The translations under genes and the position numbers were made by a program. A DNA stretch of 35,929 bases, taken from positions 1 to 35,929 of the forward strand of contig NZ_LGEK01000049.1 in NCBI RefSeq assembly GCF_001636615.1, in the 5' to 3' direction. This document shows positions 17,367 through 25,162 of the stretch, piece after piece. The first letter of the stretch is position 1, and every line of letters begins with the position of its first letter. The notes beneath the pieces are model-generated. The model had not been told where the DNA came from and did not search any database. It saw only the letters and a program-made list of their open reading frames with translations. Source of the DNA: Mucilaginibacter sp. L294 (GTDB lineage: Bacteria; Bacteroidota; Bacteroidia; Sphingobacteriales; Sphingobacteriaceae).

Positions 17367-17864
17367 GTGGCAGACAGAGAAGACGCTTTCCGGAAAATAT
17401 ACGAAGCTAATTCAAAGAAAATTTACCATTTGTGCTATGGTTATACCGGCGATGACGATGCCGCGAACGATCTGTTGCAGGAAACTTTCCTTAAAGTTTG
17501 GCAAAACCTGCATAAGTTTCGTAATCAGGCGCTGATATCTACCTGGATCTACCGCATAGCTGTTAATACCTGCTTAACCTACTTACGATCAGAAAAACGA
17601 CAAGCAAAAGACGAGCTTACTCCGGCAATTGCTGAAAACAAACGCGAAGAGTTTTCAGAAAAGAACGAGCAGGTTGCTTTGCTTTATAAGTGTATTTCAA
17701 AACTGGAAGAATCAGAAAGAATTATTATAACGTTGGTGCTTGATGAAGTGCCGTATCCCGAAATTGCAGAAGTGTCGGGGATATCAGAGGGGAATTTGAG
17801 AGTGAAGATCTATCGCATTAAACAAAAATTGACAGAGTTATACAATCAGCATGAAAGACTTTGA
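17367..17864 (+). CDS. ECF-type RNA polymerase sigma factor
   Basis: The 165-residue protein has sigma region 2 (about residues 8-75: YEANSKKIYHLCYGYTGDDDAANDLLQETFLKVW, with the NTCLTYLR end) and region 4 (about 105-160: helix-turn-helix EVPYPEIAEVSGISEGNLRVKIYRIKQKL). It lacks regions 1 and 3, as ECF sigmas do. Translation appears to start at GTG 17367. The next gene begins inside its last codons (14-bp overlap), which implies translational coupling with the membrane protein, its likely partner or anti-sigma. The target regulon cannot be told from this window. Confidence 0.92.
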   Translation: MADREDAFRKIYEANSKKIYHLCYGYTGDDDAANDLLQETFLKVWQNLHKFRNQALISTWIYRIAVNTCLTYLRSEKRQAKDELTPAIAENKREEFSEKNEQVALLYKCISKLEESERIIITLVLDEVPYPEIAEVSGISEGNLRVKIYRIKQKLTELYNQHERL

Positions 17865-18441
17865 TCATTTAATGTCGGTTTGGCAGGCGCAGCCAAAAAA
17901 GGAACACCTTTCGGTAGATGAAGTACTGAAACAGGTGAAAAGCGGTGTGCGTGGTTTAACCAACCGCATATACTGGAGCATTGTAGCCATGGTTGTGATA
18001 ATTGCCTTTGCATTTATCATTACCCTTTTTGGCGCATTTAACTCATGGGTTACCACTGTTGGTATACTGATAGTGTTGGTTACTATGCTAATGTACTTAA
18101 CGCTTATTGTAAGGCATTACCACATCCTCAGCAAACAGGACGCTACCGTTAACCCTACCGAGTACCTGGACAGCCTTAAAGAGTACCAGCGCAACCGATC
18201 GAAAGTTATTGGCTGGTTCTATTATATCTATACTTTATTGATTAGCGGAGGCCTTGCACTATATTTTGTAGAAGTGTTGCAAAATGCTTCCGGAGTATTT
18301 AAAGGGGTTACTTATGGCTCAATTATCATCTGGTTCCTGTTCACTACATTCTACCTAAAACCAAGGATGTTTAAAAACGAGGAAGAAAAGCTAAACCTGA
18401 TGATAGACCGCCTTGTGCGCCTGCAAGATCAGTTTGATTAA
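17851..18441 (+). CDS. Four-helix membrane protein, putative anti-sigma factor
   Basis: A 196-residue protein starting MKDFDHLMSVWQAQP, with a ~35-residue cytoplasmic N-terminus and four predicted membrane segments (about 45-65, 68-88, 118-138, 145-165) and a short charged tail. It overlaps the sigma factor gene by 14 bp. Position and topology suggest that the N-terminus holds the ECF sigma factor at the membrane. It shows no HxxxCxxC zinc anti-sigma motif, so it would be a non-canonical anti-sigma. That role is inferred from the overlap, not from homology I can name. Confidence 0.8.
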   Translation: MKDFDHLMSVWQAQPKKEHLSVDEVLKQVKSGVRGLTNRIYWSIVAMVVIIAFAFIITLFGAFNSWVTTVGILIVLVTMLMYLTLIVRHYHILSKQDATVNPTEYLDSLKEYQRNRSKVIGWFYYIYTLLISGGLALYFVEVLQNASGVFKGVTYGSIIIWFLFTTFYLKPRMFKNEEEKLNLMIDRLVRLQDQFD

Positions 18442-18444
18442 GAG

Positions 18445-18966
18445 ATGCTCCATCCAATCGAAATAAAACAGGTAAACATCAGCGATGCTGCTCCCTTACT
18501 TGAATTAAGCCGTAAAACCTTCTTTGATGCATTTTTGCATCAAAACAATACTGCCGATATGGAGACCTATGCCGCTACCGCATTCACCCTGCAAAAATTT
18601 GAAAAGGAACTGGGCACTGCCGATTCTGAATTTTATTTTGCATTGATTGAAGGCAATATTGCAGGTTATATAAAACTCAACTATAACACCGCCCAAACCG
18701 AACTGCAAGACACTAATGCATTAGAAATTGAGCGCATATACATACTGCAGCAATACCAGGGGCAGCAAATAGGTAAACACCTTATTAATTTTGTGATAGA
18801 TACCGCCATAAGCAAAAAGCTCAACTATGTGTGGCTTGGCGTATGGGAACACAATGAAAAAGCCATCAGTTTTTATAAAAACAAAGGCTTTGAACAATTC
18901 GGCAGCCACCCTTTTATGTTGGGCGGTGATGAACAAACGGATATTTTAATGCGGAAGAGCTTATAG
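18445..18966 (+). CDS. GNAT-family N-acetyltransferase
   Basis: The 173-residue protein has the GNAT layout: the beta4 strand and pyrophosphate loop region ALEIERIYILQQYQGQQIGKHL (about 91-113) that binds acetyl-CoA, followed by VWLGVWEHNEKAISFYKNKGF (about 130-150), the C-terminal motif of the fold. The opening, with DAFLHQNN and a long first helix, resembles the diamine/spermidine or RimI-like branches, but the substrate is not determinable. It begins 3 bp after the preceding stop, so it is part of the same operon as the sigma factor, and it is followed by an octamer-repeat dyad before the convergent dinB. Confidence 0.87.
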   Translation: MLHPIEIKQVNISDAAPLLELSRKTFFDAFLHQNNTADMETYAATAFTLQKFEKELGTADSEFYFALIEGNIAGYIKLNYNTAQTELQDTNALEIERIYILQQYQGQQIGKHLINFVIDTAISKKLNYVWLGVWEHNEKAISFYKNKGFEQFGSHPFMLGGDEQTDILMRKSL

Positions 18967-19055
18967 ATGTGCAGATGCGAGGATATGCAAATGTGCAAAT
19001 GCCAAGCCATACCATCTGTAATCCGCATATCCGCATATCTGCATATTTGCACATC
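18966..19055. repeat. Octamer-periodic palindromic repeat
   Basis: The left half is a run of degenerate octamers (ATGTGCAG ATGCGAGG ...), and the right half reads GCATATCC, GCATATCT, GCATATTT, GCACAT, its inverted form. Outer arms GATGTGCA (18966-18973) and TGCACATC (19048-19055) are perfect. It fills the space between the convergent GNAT and dinB genes and can fold as one long stem. Confidence 0.75.
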
Positions 19056-19061
19056 AATATC

Positions 19062-20246
19062 CTACCCTTTCAAAAACGGATTAAACGTCCGTGCACCTAT
19101 TTCCATCCCCGCAGCCCGGCAAACAGTTTTATCGCCAAAGCGAAAATTAATATTATCCATAGCCTGGTAAAGTTTTATGCGTTCCTCGTTGTCTTCAAAA
19201 AGATTGATCTGGTAACTGCCGGTGCACAGGTTGCTTAGCCGTACCCCTATCAACCGGATAGGACGATGCTGGTTCCAGGCACTTTTTAGCAGGTTTTTAA
19301 CACCCGGTATCAGGATATGCTCGGCAGCGGTAAGGGCTATTTTTTGTTGCTGCGTGTGCGTTTCAAAGTTGGCGTAACGGATCTTGATAGCCAGGCAGGA
19401 TGATACCTTATTCTCGCGCCGCAGTTTACCGGCCAATTCTTCGGTCATGCTTACCAGGATGTTTTCCAGCGTGCGCATATCTTTTACGTCGCTTTCAAAG
19501 GTGTGTTCGGTAGAGATGGATTTACGATCGCTATGCGGGACAATCTCGCTATCATCAATGCCATTGGCTTTGTTGTAGATGTAAGTACCCATTTTGCCGA
19601 ATACCGCCTCCAGAAATTTCAGGTTTACCCGTTGCAGGTCGCCTATTTTCTCAATACCGTATTGATAAAGCTTTTGGCAGGTGCTCTCGCCAAGGCCGGG
19701 GATCTTACCGATGTTCAATGGCGCTAAAAACTCTTTCTCTTTACCGTGCTTTATCCAAAGCTGCCCGTTAGGCTTGGCCTGGTTTGTGGCCATTTTAGCT
19801 ATGGTTTTCCCCGATGCCATTCCGAAGGAAATTGGCAAGCCGGTTTCGCGGATCACCTTTTGGCGCAGCTCGCAAGCCAGCTGGTATGGGTCATGAAAAC
19901 GCTCCATACCGCTCAGGTCGATATAGAACTCATCTACCGACGATTTTTGATACAGCGGCACCATGTTATGGATAATCTGCGTTACCTCGCGTGAAGCTTC
20001 TGAATATCGCCCGTGCGTGCCATGTATCACAATAGCATGCGGACAAAGCTTTAACGCCTGCCTTGTGGGCATGGCCGAGTGCACACCGAACTTACGCGCT
20101 TCGTAACTGCATGAAGCCACCACACCCCTATCCGCCGAGCCACCAATAATAACAGCCTTGCCGATAAGCGAAGGGTTGAATTTCCGCTCTACAGATACGA
20201 AGAATGAATCAAGGTCGATATGTACAATATGCCGCTTAGCATCCAT
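19062..20246 (-). CDS. dinB: DNA polymerase IV (Y-family translesion polymerase)
   Basis: From ATG 20246 (MDAKRHIVHIDLDSFF) the protein has 394 residues. HIDLDSFFVSVE supplies the first metal-binding aspartate, YEARKFGVHSAMP is the finger/steric-gate region, and SVDEFYIDLSGM holds the catalytic Asp-Glu pair. Helix-hairpin-helix (IPGLGESTCQKL) and little-finger domains follow. Residues 346-350 read QINLF, a match to the QL(S/D)LF beta-clamp-binding peptide, followed by a 44-residue C-terminal tail. Longer upstream starts overlap the divergent gene and are rejected. The enzyme copies past DNA lesions at low fidelity. It is divergent from a 2H phosphoesterase gene with a 69-bp shared gap. Confidence 0.95.
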   Translation of the reverse strand: MDAKRHIVHIDLDSFFVSVERKFNPSLIGKAVIIGGSADRGVVASCSYEARKFGVHSAMPTRQALKLCPHAIVIHGTHGRYSEASREVTQIIHNMVPLYQKSSVDEFYIDLSGMERFHDPYQLACELRQKVIRETGLPISFGMASGKTIAKMATNQAKPNGQLWIKHGKEKEFLAPLNIGKIPGLGESTCQKLYQYGIEKIGDLQRVNLKFLEAVFGKMGTYIYNKANGIDDSEIVPHSDRKSISTEHTFESDVKDMRTLENILVSMTEELAGKLRRENKVSSCLAIKIRYANFETHTQQQKIALTAAEHILIPGVKNLLKSAWNQHRPIRLIGVRLSNLCTGSYQINLFEDNEERIKLYQAMDNINFRFGDKTVCRAAGMEIGARTFNPFLKG

Positions 20247-20276
20247 GCACAAATATGAAAATATATTTTGAATTGT

Positions 20277-20291
20277 GCTAATTTTATTAGC
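20277..20291. promoter_or_regulatory. Operator-like palindrome between dinB and the 2H phosphoesterase gene
   Basis: GCTAATTTTATTAGC: 6-bp arms around TTT. It is flanked by AATTG and CAATT, which extend the symmetry with a 2-bp offset. It lies 31 bp from the dinB start and 25 bp from the 2H gene start, a position fit for a repressor controlling both. The regulator is unknown. Confidence 0.5.
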
Positions 20292-20315
20292 AATTTTGAA
20301 GCAATAAATGATGTT

Positions 20316-20921
20316 ATGACTGGCTATGTTGATTATTTGTTCCTGCTTTCCCCTCCCGAGCCCGTTAAAGAGCTCGTCAGCAAGTATAAAAAGGCATCGG
20401 CGAAGCATATTGGTAACTTTAAAAGCATGGATGCACCGGCGCATATTTCTATTTTGCATACCGAACGCCAAAAACCCTTCTTTGGCGACCATGCCATAAC
20501 TCGGATACAGCAAACCCTGAACACTATGCCGCCGGTTTTACTGCATATTGATGGCTTTAAATATTTCACACACCTGCATAGTCAGTATACCATTTATGCG
20601 CACATTCGCATTACCCCTGCGGTGGATGCATGGTTTACATTATTAAAGAAAAACCTGGGCGTCAAAAAAACGCTGGTGCCGCATATTACCGTGGTGAGGA
20701 ATATCCCCGAGGTTGATTTTAATACGTTATGGCCGCATTTTCGCCACAAAAAACTGGTAGAGCCATTTTGGATTAAGGAATTAAAAATAGTAAAACGCGA
20801 AACGTTTGGTAGTATGCCTAAATGGGAACCTTTTAAAACTTTTCAGTTTAATGGAACAAAAATTTTTGAGTATGAGGACATGCAAAGTAAAGAGGTGAAA
20901 AAACAGATAAATCTGTTCTAA
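20316..20921 (+). CDS. 2H phosphoesterase (2'-5' RNA ligase/LigT-like) with C-terminal clamp peptide
   Basis: The 201-residue protein has the two His-x-Ser/Thr motifs of the 2H superfamily: His43-Ile-Ser45 and His123-Ile-Thr125. They would face one another across a bilobed cleft and act on 2',3'-cyclic phosphate or 2'-5' linkages in RNA or nucleotides. ATG 20316 is preferred; an upstream in-frame TTG at 20268 lies inside the regulatory palindrome region. The last five residues are QINLF, identical to the clamp-binding peptide of the divergent DinB and placed, as such peptides often are, at the extreme end. Whether it truly binds the sliding clamp is untested inference. Confidence 0.85.
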   Translation: MTGYVDYLFLLSPPEPVKELVSKYKKASAKHIGNFKSMDAPAHISILHTERQKPFFGDHAITRIQQTLNTMPPVLLHIDGFKYFTHLHSQYTIYAHIRITPAVDAWFTLLKKNLGVKKTLVPHITVVRNIPEVDFNTLWPHFRHKKLVEPFWIKELKIVKRETFGSMPKWEPFKTFQFNGTKIFEYEDMQSKEVKKQINLF

Positions 20922-20930
20922 TTAACCACG

Positions 20931-21060
20931 CGTCATTGCGAGAAGCGTAGCGACGTGGCAATCTTCGATAGAAAAGTTGGCGATAAGCATGTCGAAGATT
21001 GCCGCTTACACTTGCGCTCGTCTGCGACGAGTGCTTAACATGGTTTAGCATCTGCGATGC
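20931..21060. repeat. Composite intergenic repeat with several hairpins
   Basis: CGTCATTGCGAG at 20931, the same core as the 5541 repeat, opens the block. GGCAATCTTCGA (20957-20968) pairs perfectly with TCGAAGATTGCC (20992-21003). Two further perfect hairpins share a TGC centre: CTCGTC/GACGAG (21017-21031) and GCATC/GATGC (21048-21060). The block starts 9 bp after the 2H gene stop. No gene is seen in it. Confidence 0.7.
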
Positions 21061-21200
21061 GACCAGGCGATATAATTGCCAACCCATATTAAGCACTGGT
21101 TATTAAATCAGCGCAAGTAATTTTACAGCCTGATTATCAGCACCTCCACCCCGCAATTTCCTTTTTTAATAATTTCTTAACCTAAAATGCATCCTTTTTC

Positions 21201-21208
21201 TATCTTTG
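21201..21208 (+). promoter_or_regulatory. -7 promoter element of the SRP RNA gene
   Basis: TATCTTTG is a perfect TAnnTTTG match, ending five bases before the GGGATAAG that opens the RNA. The -33 element is not clear. Confidence 0.7.
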
Positions 21209-21212
21209 CGGC

Positions 21213-21317
21213 GGGATAAGTCTTTTACGGCCAGCTCCTCTTGAACTCCCCCAGGGTGGGAACGCAGCAAGGGTAGAGAGTTGAGCGGCGCGATAAAAGT
21301 AGCTTATCCCATTTTTT
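21213..21317 (+). ncRNA. ffs: Signal recognition particle small RNA (4.5S type)
   Basis: The 5' end GGGATAAG (21213-21220) pairs perfectly with CTTATCCC (21303-21310), closing a single long hairpin; CTTTTA/TAAAAG pairing lies inside it. The tip carries the Ffh-binding domain: CAGG, then GTG-GGAA-CGC with a GGAA tetraloop, then AGCAAGG. Six T follow as a terminator tail. The RNA joins Ffh to target membrane and secreted proteins to the membrane. About 98 nt, a usual size for the short bacterial form. Confidence 0.93.
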
Positions 21318-21415
21318 ATGCCCTCATTTTTCTGACCCCCATGTTTGGATGAAGCTGTACTTCAAAATTTGACATTCAGCATTCATTATTCGATATTTTC
21401 TTAATCATTACTGCC

Positions 21416-21423
21416 TATCTTCG
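21416..21423 (+). promoter_or_regulatory. Candidate -7 element of ypdA
   Basis: TATCTTCG matches TAnnTTTG at all but one position and ends 4 bp before the ypdA ATG, which would give an almost leaderless mRNA. No -33 box is evident. Confidence 0.35.
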
Positions 21424-21427
21424 CCTT

Positions 21428-22393
21428 ATGCTCGATATACTCATTATAGGCGGCGGCCCCATTGGTTTGGCCTGCGGACTGGCAGCCCAAAAAGCCGGAT
21501 TAAGTTTTGTTATTATTGAAAAAGGCTGCCTGGTAAACTCGTTGTACAACTACCCTTCTACCATGACGTTCTTCTCCACTTCAGAGAAACTGGAGATAGG
21601 CGGCGTGCCGTTTGTAACCGTGCATAACAAACCCACCCGTAACGATGCATTGGAGTATTATCGCCGTGTGGCTTTATCAAGCAACCTGCCGCTAAACTTA
21701 TTTGAAGAGGTTACTAATGTAAAACCGATTGACAGTGGTTATGAAATAACCACTTCAAAAAGCACTTATCAGGCTAAAAAAGTTATTCTGAGCACTGGTT
21801 TTTATGATATCGCCGTAAACCTTGATATCCCCGGCGAAGACCTACCAAAAGTAAAGCATTACTACCAGGACCCGCATTATTATACCTCGCAAAAAGTTGT
21901 AGTTGTGGGCAGCAGTAACTCGGCCATTGATGTGGCTTTAGAAACTTACCGCAAAGGTGCCGAAGTAACCTTGGTTATACGCGGCAGCGAAGTAAGCAGC
22001 CGGGTTAAGTATTGGGTACGGCCGGATATAATTAACCGTATCAAAGAAGGCAGCATCAAGGCGTATTTTAATTCGAGCCTTGCAGCCGTAAGGCAAACCG
22101 AGGTGGATATTGATACCCCTGAAGGTAAAATAACCATTCCTAATGATTTTGTAATGGCCATGACGGGCTATAAACCCAACTTCGATTTCCTGGCTAAAAT
22201 TGGCATCAAGTTAACCGAAGATAAATTCATCCCAACCTATAACCCTGAAACCATGGAAACCAACCAGCGGGGCCTGTATCTTGCCGGTGTAGTTGTAGGC
22301 GGACTGGATACACACCTTTGGTTTATCGAGAACTCGCGCATACATGCGGATATGATCATTAAAGACATTGTGGAGAAAAAATCTGAAGCCTAA
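21428..22393 (+). CDS. ypdA: YpdA-family FAD/NADPH disulfide reductase-like protein
   Basis: The 321-residue flavoprotein has an N-terminal FAD-binding GGGPIG (residues 8-13), a second nucleotide-binding site VVGSSNSAID (about 160-168) for NADPH, and a C-terminal TNQRGLYLAGVV segment that contacts FAD. It resembles thioredoxin reductase but lacks the CxxC redox pair, as YpdA does. In Firmicutes YpdA reduces bacillithiol disulfide; Bacteroidota members are annotated likewise, and a single Cys14-region or external thiol would be involved. Its stop overlaps that of the convergent GH20 gene by 4 bp (CTAA). The thiol partner in this organism is unknown. Confidence 0.88.
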   Translation: MLDILIIGGGPIGLACGLAAQKAGLSFVIIEKGCLVNSLYNYPSTMTFFSTSEKLEIGGVPFVTVHNKPTRNDALEYYRRVALSSNLPLNLFEEVTNVKPIDSGYEITTSKSTYQAKKVILSTGFYDIAVNLDIPGEDLPKVKHYYQDPHYYTSQKVVVVGSSNSAIDVALETYRKGAEVTLVIRGSEVSSRVKYWVRPDIINRIKEGSIKAYFNSSLAAVRQTEVDIDTPEGKITIPNDFVMAMTGYKPNFDFLAKIGIKLTEDKFIPTYNPETMETNQRGLYLAGVVVGGLDTHLWFIENSRIHADMIIKDIVEKKSEA

Positions 22394-24000
22394 TCCTTAA
22401 TTTGTTTTTTAGGCGCAAAATCAACTACTTCGGGATGCTCAGCAGGGTTAAACGGGTTATAATAATAAAGCCCCGTTTTTTTATACCACTCAATTTCTGC
22501 CTTCAGTTTATCATTAAACGTACCCTCGTTTTTATTGGATTCGGCACTCCAGGTTGCTTCAGCCAGTGCAGCCATCCGCGGGAGTAAAAGGTAATCCAGT
22601 CTTTTTTCTGTGCCTACCGTCTCTGTCCACAAGTTGGCTTGTACACCTATTATGTTTTTAGATGTTAAGTCCTGCCCATCCAAATATTTATCCGGGAAAT
22701 TATAAACATCCTGTACGGTATTGTATGTACCCTGCAAATGGTAACCGGCAACCGTGGTGCTATCCCACTTACGGCCCGATGTATGGGTACTATCCTGCAC
22801 AAAATCAAAATACATAGGCAGGCGCGGGCACAACACCACCTGATAATTTTTACTGAGCGCAAGTTTAAGGCTTTGGGGTTTATTCTGTCGCCACCAAAAT
22901 ACAATGGTTTTATCTGCCGGCAGGTTGGTTTCAACGGCCTCATCCCAGCAAAGTATCTTGCTGCCCAATTTTATCACCGTATCTCCCATCCTTCTGAAAA
23001 AGTAATGCTCCAGGTCTGTCGGGCTCTTAAAATTATTCTTTGTCATTACAGCGGTTATGTCAGGTTTATTTAACCAGGCCTGAATCCCAAGAAAAACCTC
23101 ATCGCCACCTAAATGGATCATCTTAGCCGGAAAAAGGCTATTGGTTTCTTTAATAATGGTCGACAGGTATTTGTACGTTTCTTCTTTTGATGGGTCGAAC
23201 GTAAAGTTTGGGTAACCAGCAACGCTCCCCCCACTAAATTGCGGGTAGGCTTTATTAGCCGCGGTGGCATGGCCGGGCATATCAATTTCGGGTATCACAT
23301 CAATAAAACGTCTTTTGGCATAATCCACCATCTCGCGGATATCGGCCTGAGTGTAATATTGGGCGGTGGCGGCCGAATCGGTAAAGTTGCCAATGCCGCC
23401 AATAGTAGTAAGCTTAGGGTATTTTTTGATCTGCAAACGCCAGCCATGGCTATCGGTTAAATGCCAGTGAAACTTATTAAGCTTGTACCGGGCCATCAGG
23501 TCAATCAGCTGTTTTACTTTCTCTTTGCCAAAAAAATGCCGCGATTCATCCAGCATAAAACCGCGCCATTGATAACGCGGGGCATCGTTTATCTCTACTT
23601 CGGATATTGTTTTTGTATGGATGTTGATGAGTTGTAATAACGACTGCACCCCATAAAATAGTCCTTCTTTGTTGTCAGACTCAATAAGTACCCCACCTGC
23701 ATTGGCACTCAATTTATATGATCCTTTTGGCTCCCTGTTAGCATATTTTTTTAGCCTAAGGTAAAAGCTTGGGTGCACGCCATTAGGGTGCTTTATCTTT
23801 ACTTTACAGGTTAAGTATATTTGGCTCTCTAAATATTTAGCCAACCAAGCCAACGACTTATCATTATAACCGATCTGCGTTGCCTCTTTTAAGTCAAATT
23901 CGCCCTTGTTTGTTACTATAGAAGATGGCTGGGGGATAATATTTTGCGCCATACTAAATAATGGGCATAGCATAAAAAATAAAGCAAATATTTTTTTCAT
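22390..24000 (-). CDS. Secreted beta-N-acetylhexosaminidase, GH20
   Basis: A 536-residue exported enzyme with a signal peptide (1-19, MKKIFALFFMLCPLFSMAQ). An N-terminal alpha/beta domain (about 20-135) precedes the GH20 barrel, marked by WRGFMLDESRHFF (145-157), HWHLTDSHGWRL (178-189) and the catalytic HLGGDEV, Asp300-Glu301. Asp300 positions the substrate acetamido group and Glu301 is the acid. It removes terminal GlcNAc/GalNAc from chitin fragments, glycans or muropeptides. It is divergent from a LacI regulator gene, which is its probable controller, and shares a 4-bp stop overlap with ypdA. Confidence 0.95.
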   Translation of the reverse strand: MKKIFALFFMLCPLFSMAQNIIPQPSSIVTNKGEFDLKEATQIGYNDKSLAWLAKYLESQIYLTCKVKIKHPNGVHPSFYLRLKKYANREPKGSYKLSANAGGVLIESDNKEGLFYGVQSLLQLINIHTKTISEVEINDAPRYQWRGFMLDESRHFFGKEKVKQLIDLMARYKLNKFHWHLTDSHGWRLQIKKYPKLTTIGGIGNFTDSAATAQYYTQADIREMVDYAKRRFIDVIPEIDMPGHATAANKAYPQFSGGSVAGYPNFTFDPSKEETYKYLSTIIKETNSLFPAKMIHLGGDEVFLGIQAWLNKPDITAVMTKNNFKSPTDLEHYFFRRMGDTVIKLGSKILCWDEAVETNLPADKTIVFWWRQNKPQSLKLALSKNYQVVLCPRLPMYFDFVQDSTHTSGRKWDSTTVAGYHLQGTYNTVQDVYNFPDKYLDGQDLTSKNIIGVQANLWTETVGTEKRLDYLLLPRMAALAEATWSAESNKNEGTFNDKLKAEIEWYKKTGLYYYNPFNPAEHPEVVDFAPKKQIKD

Positions 24001-24075
24001 AATTTGATTTGGCTATGATTGCCTAATTTACATTTTTAAGCTACTAAACAGATTTATATTCCACTTATTTAAAAC

Positions 24076-24113
24076 AAATGCATTTTGCCTCTAAATCGAT
24101 ATTTTAGCTATCG
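24076..24113. promoter_or_regulatory. Candidate operators between GH20 and lacI-type genes
   Basis: Two dyads lie in the 152-bp divergent gap: the perfect 10-bp palindrome AAATGCATTT (24076-24085) and CGATA/TATCG around 7 bp (24097-24113). Either could bind the adjacent LacI-family protein; neither closely resembles the operator at 26146. Confidence 0.35.
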
Positions 24114-24152
24114 CATTAAAAACCTTATATTAACTACATACATCTCAGTTTT

Positions 24153-25157
24153 ATGAGTAATATAACTATTAAAGAGCTCGCCCTGGAATTAAATTTGTCT
24201 GCTGCTACCGTATCAAGGGCATTAAGTGATAGTTACGAAATTAGTGCAGCAACTAAACAAAGGGTTTGGGATTTAGCTAAAAAACTAAACTATGAACCTA
24301 ATCCATCGGCAAGTACTTTACGAAGCCACAAAAGCAAAACACTGGCAGTAATTATTCCTGAAATAGCCAATAACTTTTTTTCGCAGGCAATTAACGGTAT
24401 CGAAGAAGTTTCAAGGCAACATGGTTATCATGTATTAATTTATCAAACGCATGATAACAGCGAAACAGAAGCGGCTTTTATAAAAAGTTTATTGAGCGGC
24501 CGTGTTGATGGTGTTTTAATATCCGTTTCGAGCGAAACAAATAATAAGGATCATATTAACAGTCTGGATAAAAATATCCCCGTTGTGTTTTTTGACAGAA
24601 CGTTAGAAGATATTGCTGCTGTTAAAATAACAACCAACGATTATGAAAGTGCCTATATTGCTACAGAACACTTAATTGAACGTGGCTGTAAAAAAATAGG
24701 TTTTCTCTTCGCACTTAATAATCTTTCTACAGGTAAAAGCCGGCTAAGCGGGTATACCGACGCCTTGGCAAGCAACAATATCACCTATGATAAAAACCAA
24801 GTAATTACCTGCGATAAAAATGAAAGTCAAAATCATTCACGTATAAAAAAATTACTCGCCAAAAACAAACCAGATGGCATTATCTCTTCTATCGAGGAGT
24901 TGGTATTACCTTGTTACGCGATATGCGAAGAGCTAAACATAAGTATCCCCGATGATCTTAAAATAATAAGTTTCTCCAACTTAAAAACAGCACCATTCTT
25001 AAATCCATCATTAACAACCATTACACAGCCTGCATTTGAAATTGGCATAACAGCGGCAACCCTTCTTTTGAAATTATTGAATAAAAAGCAGGTTGATACC
25101 GACGAGATAGTCGTATTAAAATCTACGCTGATCAAAAGAGCATCAACAGGCTGTTAA
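24153..25157 (+). CDS. LacI-family transcriptional regulator
   Basis: The 334-residue protein starts with the LacI helix-turn-helix (ITIKELALELNLSAATVSRALSDSYEIS, residues 4-31) and hinge helix (NPSASTLR, about 51-58), followed by a periplasmic-binding-protein-like effector domain (about 62-330). It should repress as a dimer until a sugar or sugar derivative binds. It is divergent from the GH20 gene and convergent with myo-inositol oxygenase, whose upstream region carries a LacI-type palindrome at 26146, so it probably controls one or both. The effector is unknown; GlcNAc derivatives or inositol/uronates are candidates by context. Confidence 0.93.
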   Translation: MSNITIKELALELNLSAATVSRALSDSYEISAATKQRVWDLAKKLNYEPNPSASTLRSHKSKTLAVIIPEIANNFFSQAINGIEEVSRQHGYHVLIYQTHDNSETEAAFIKSLLSGRVDGVLISVSSETNNKDHINSLDKNIPVVFFDRTLEDIAAVKITTNDYESAYIATEHLIERGCKKIGFLFALNNLSTGKSRLSGYTDALASNNITYDKNQVITCDKNESQNHSRIKKLLAKNKPDGIISSIEELVLPCYAICEELNISIPDDLKIISFSNLKTAPFLNPSLTTITQPAFEIGITAATLLLKLLNKKQVDTDEIVVLKSTLIKRASTGC

Positions 25158-25162
25158 ATAAA

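Noticed and set aside
18966..19055. CRISPR-like array
   Set aside because: Units are 8 bp with no spacers and no cas genes nearby.
18967..19238. Two overlapping small ORFs after the GNAT gene
   Set aside because: Products of the octamer repeat and of the antisense strand of dinB.
20247..20513. N-terminal extension of DinB
   Set aside because: Overlaps the divergent 2H gene; family start is MDAKRHIVHIDLD at 20246.
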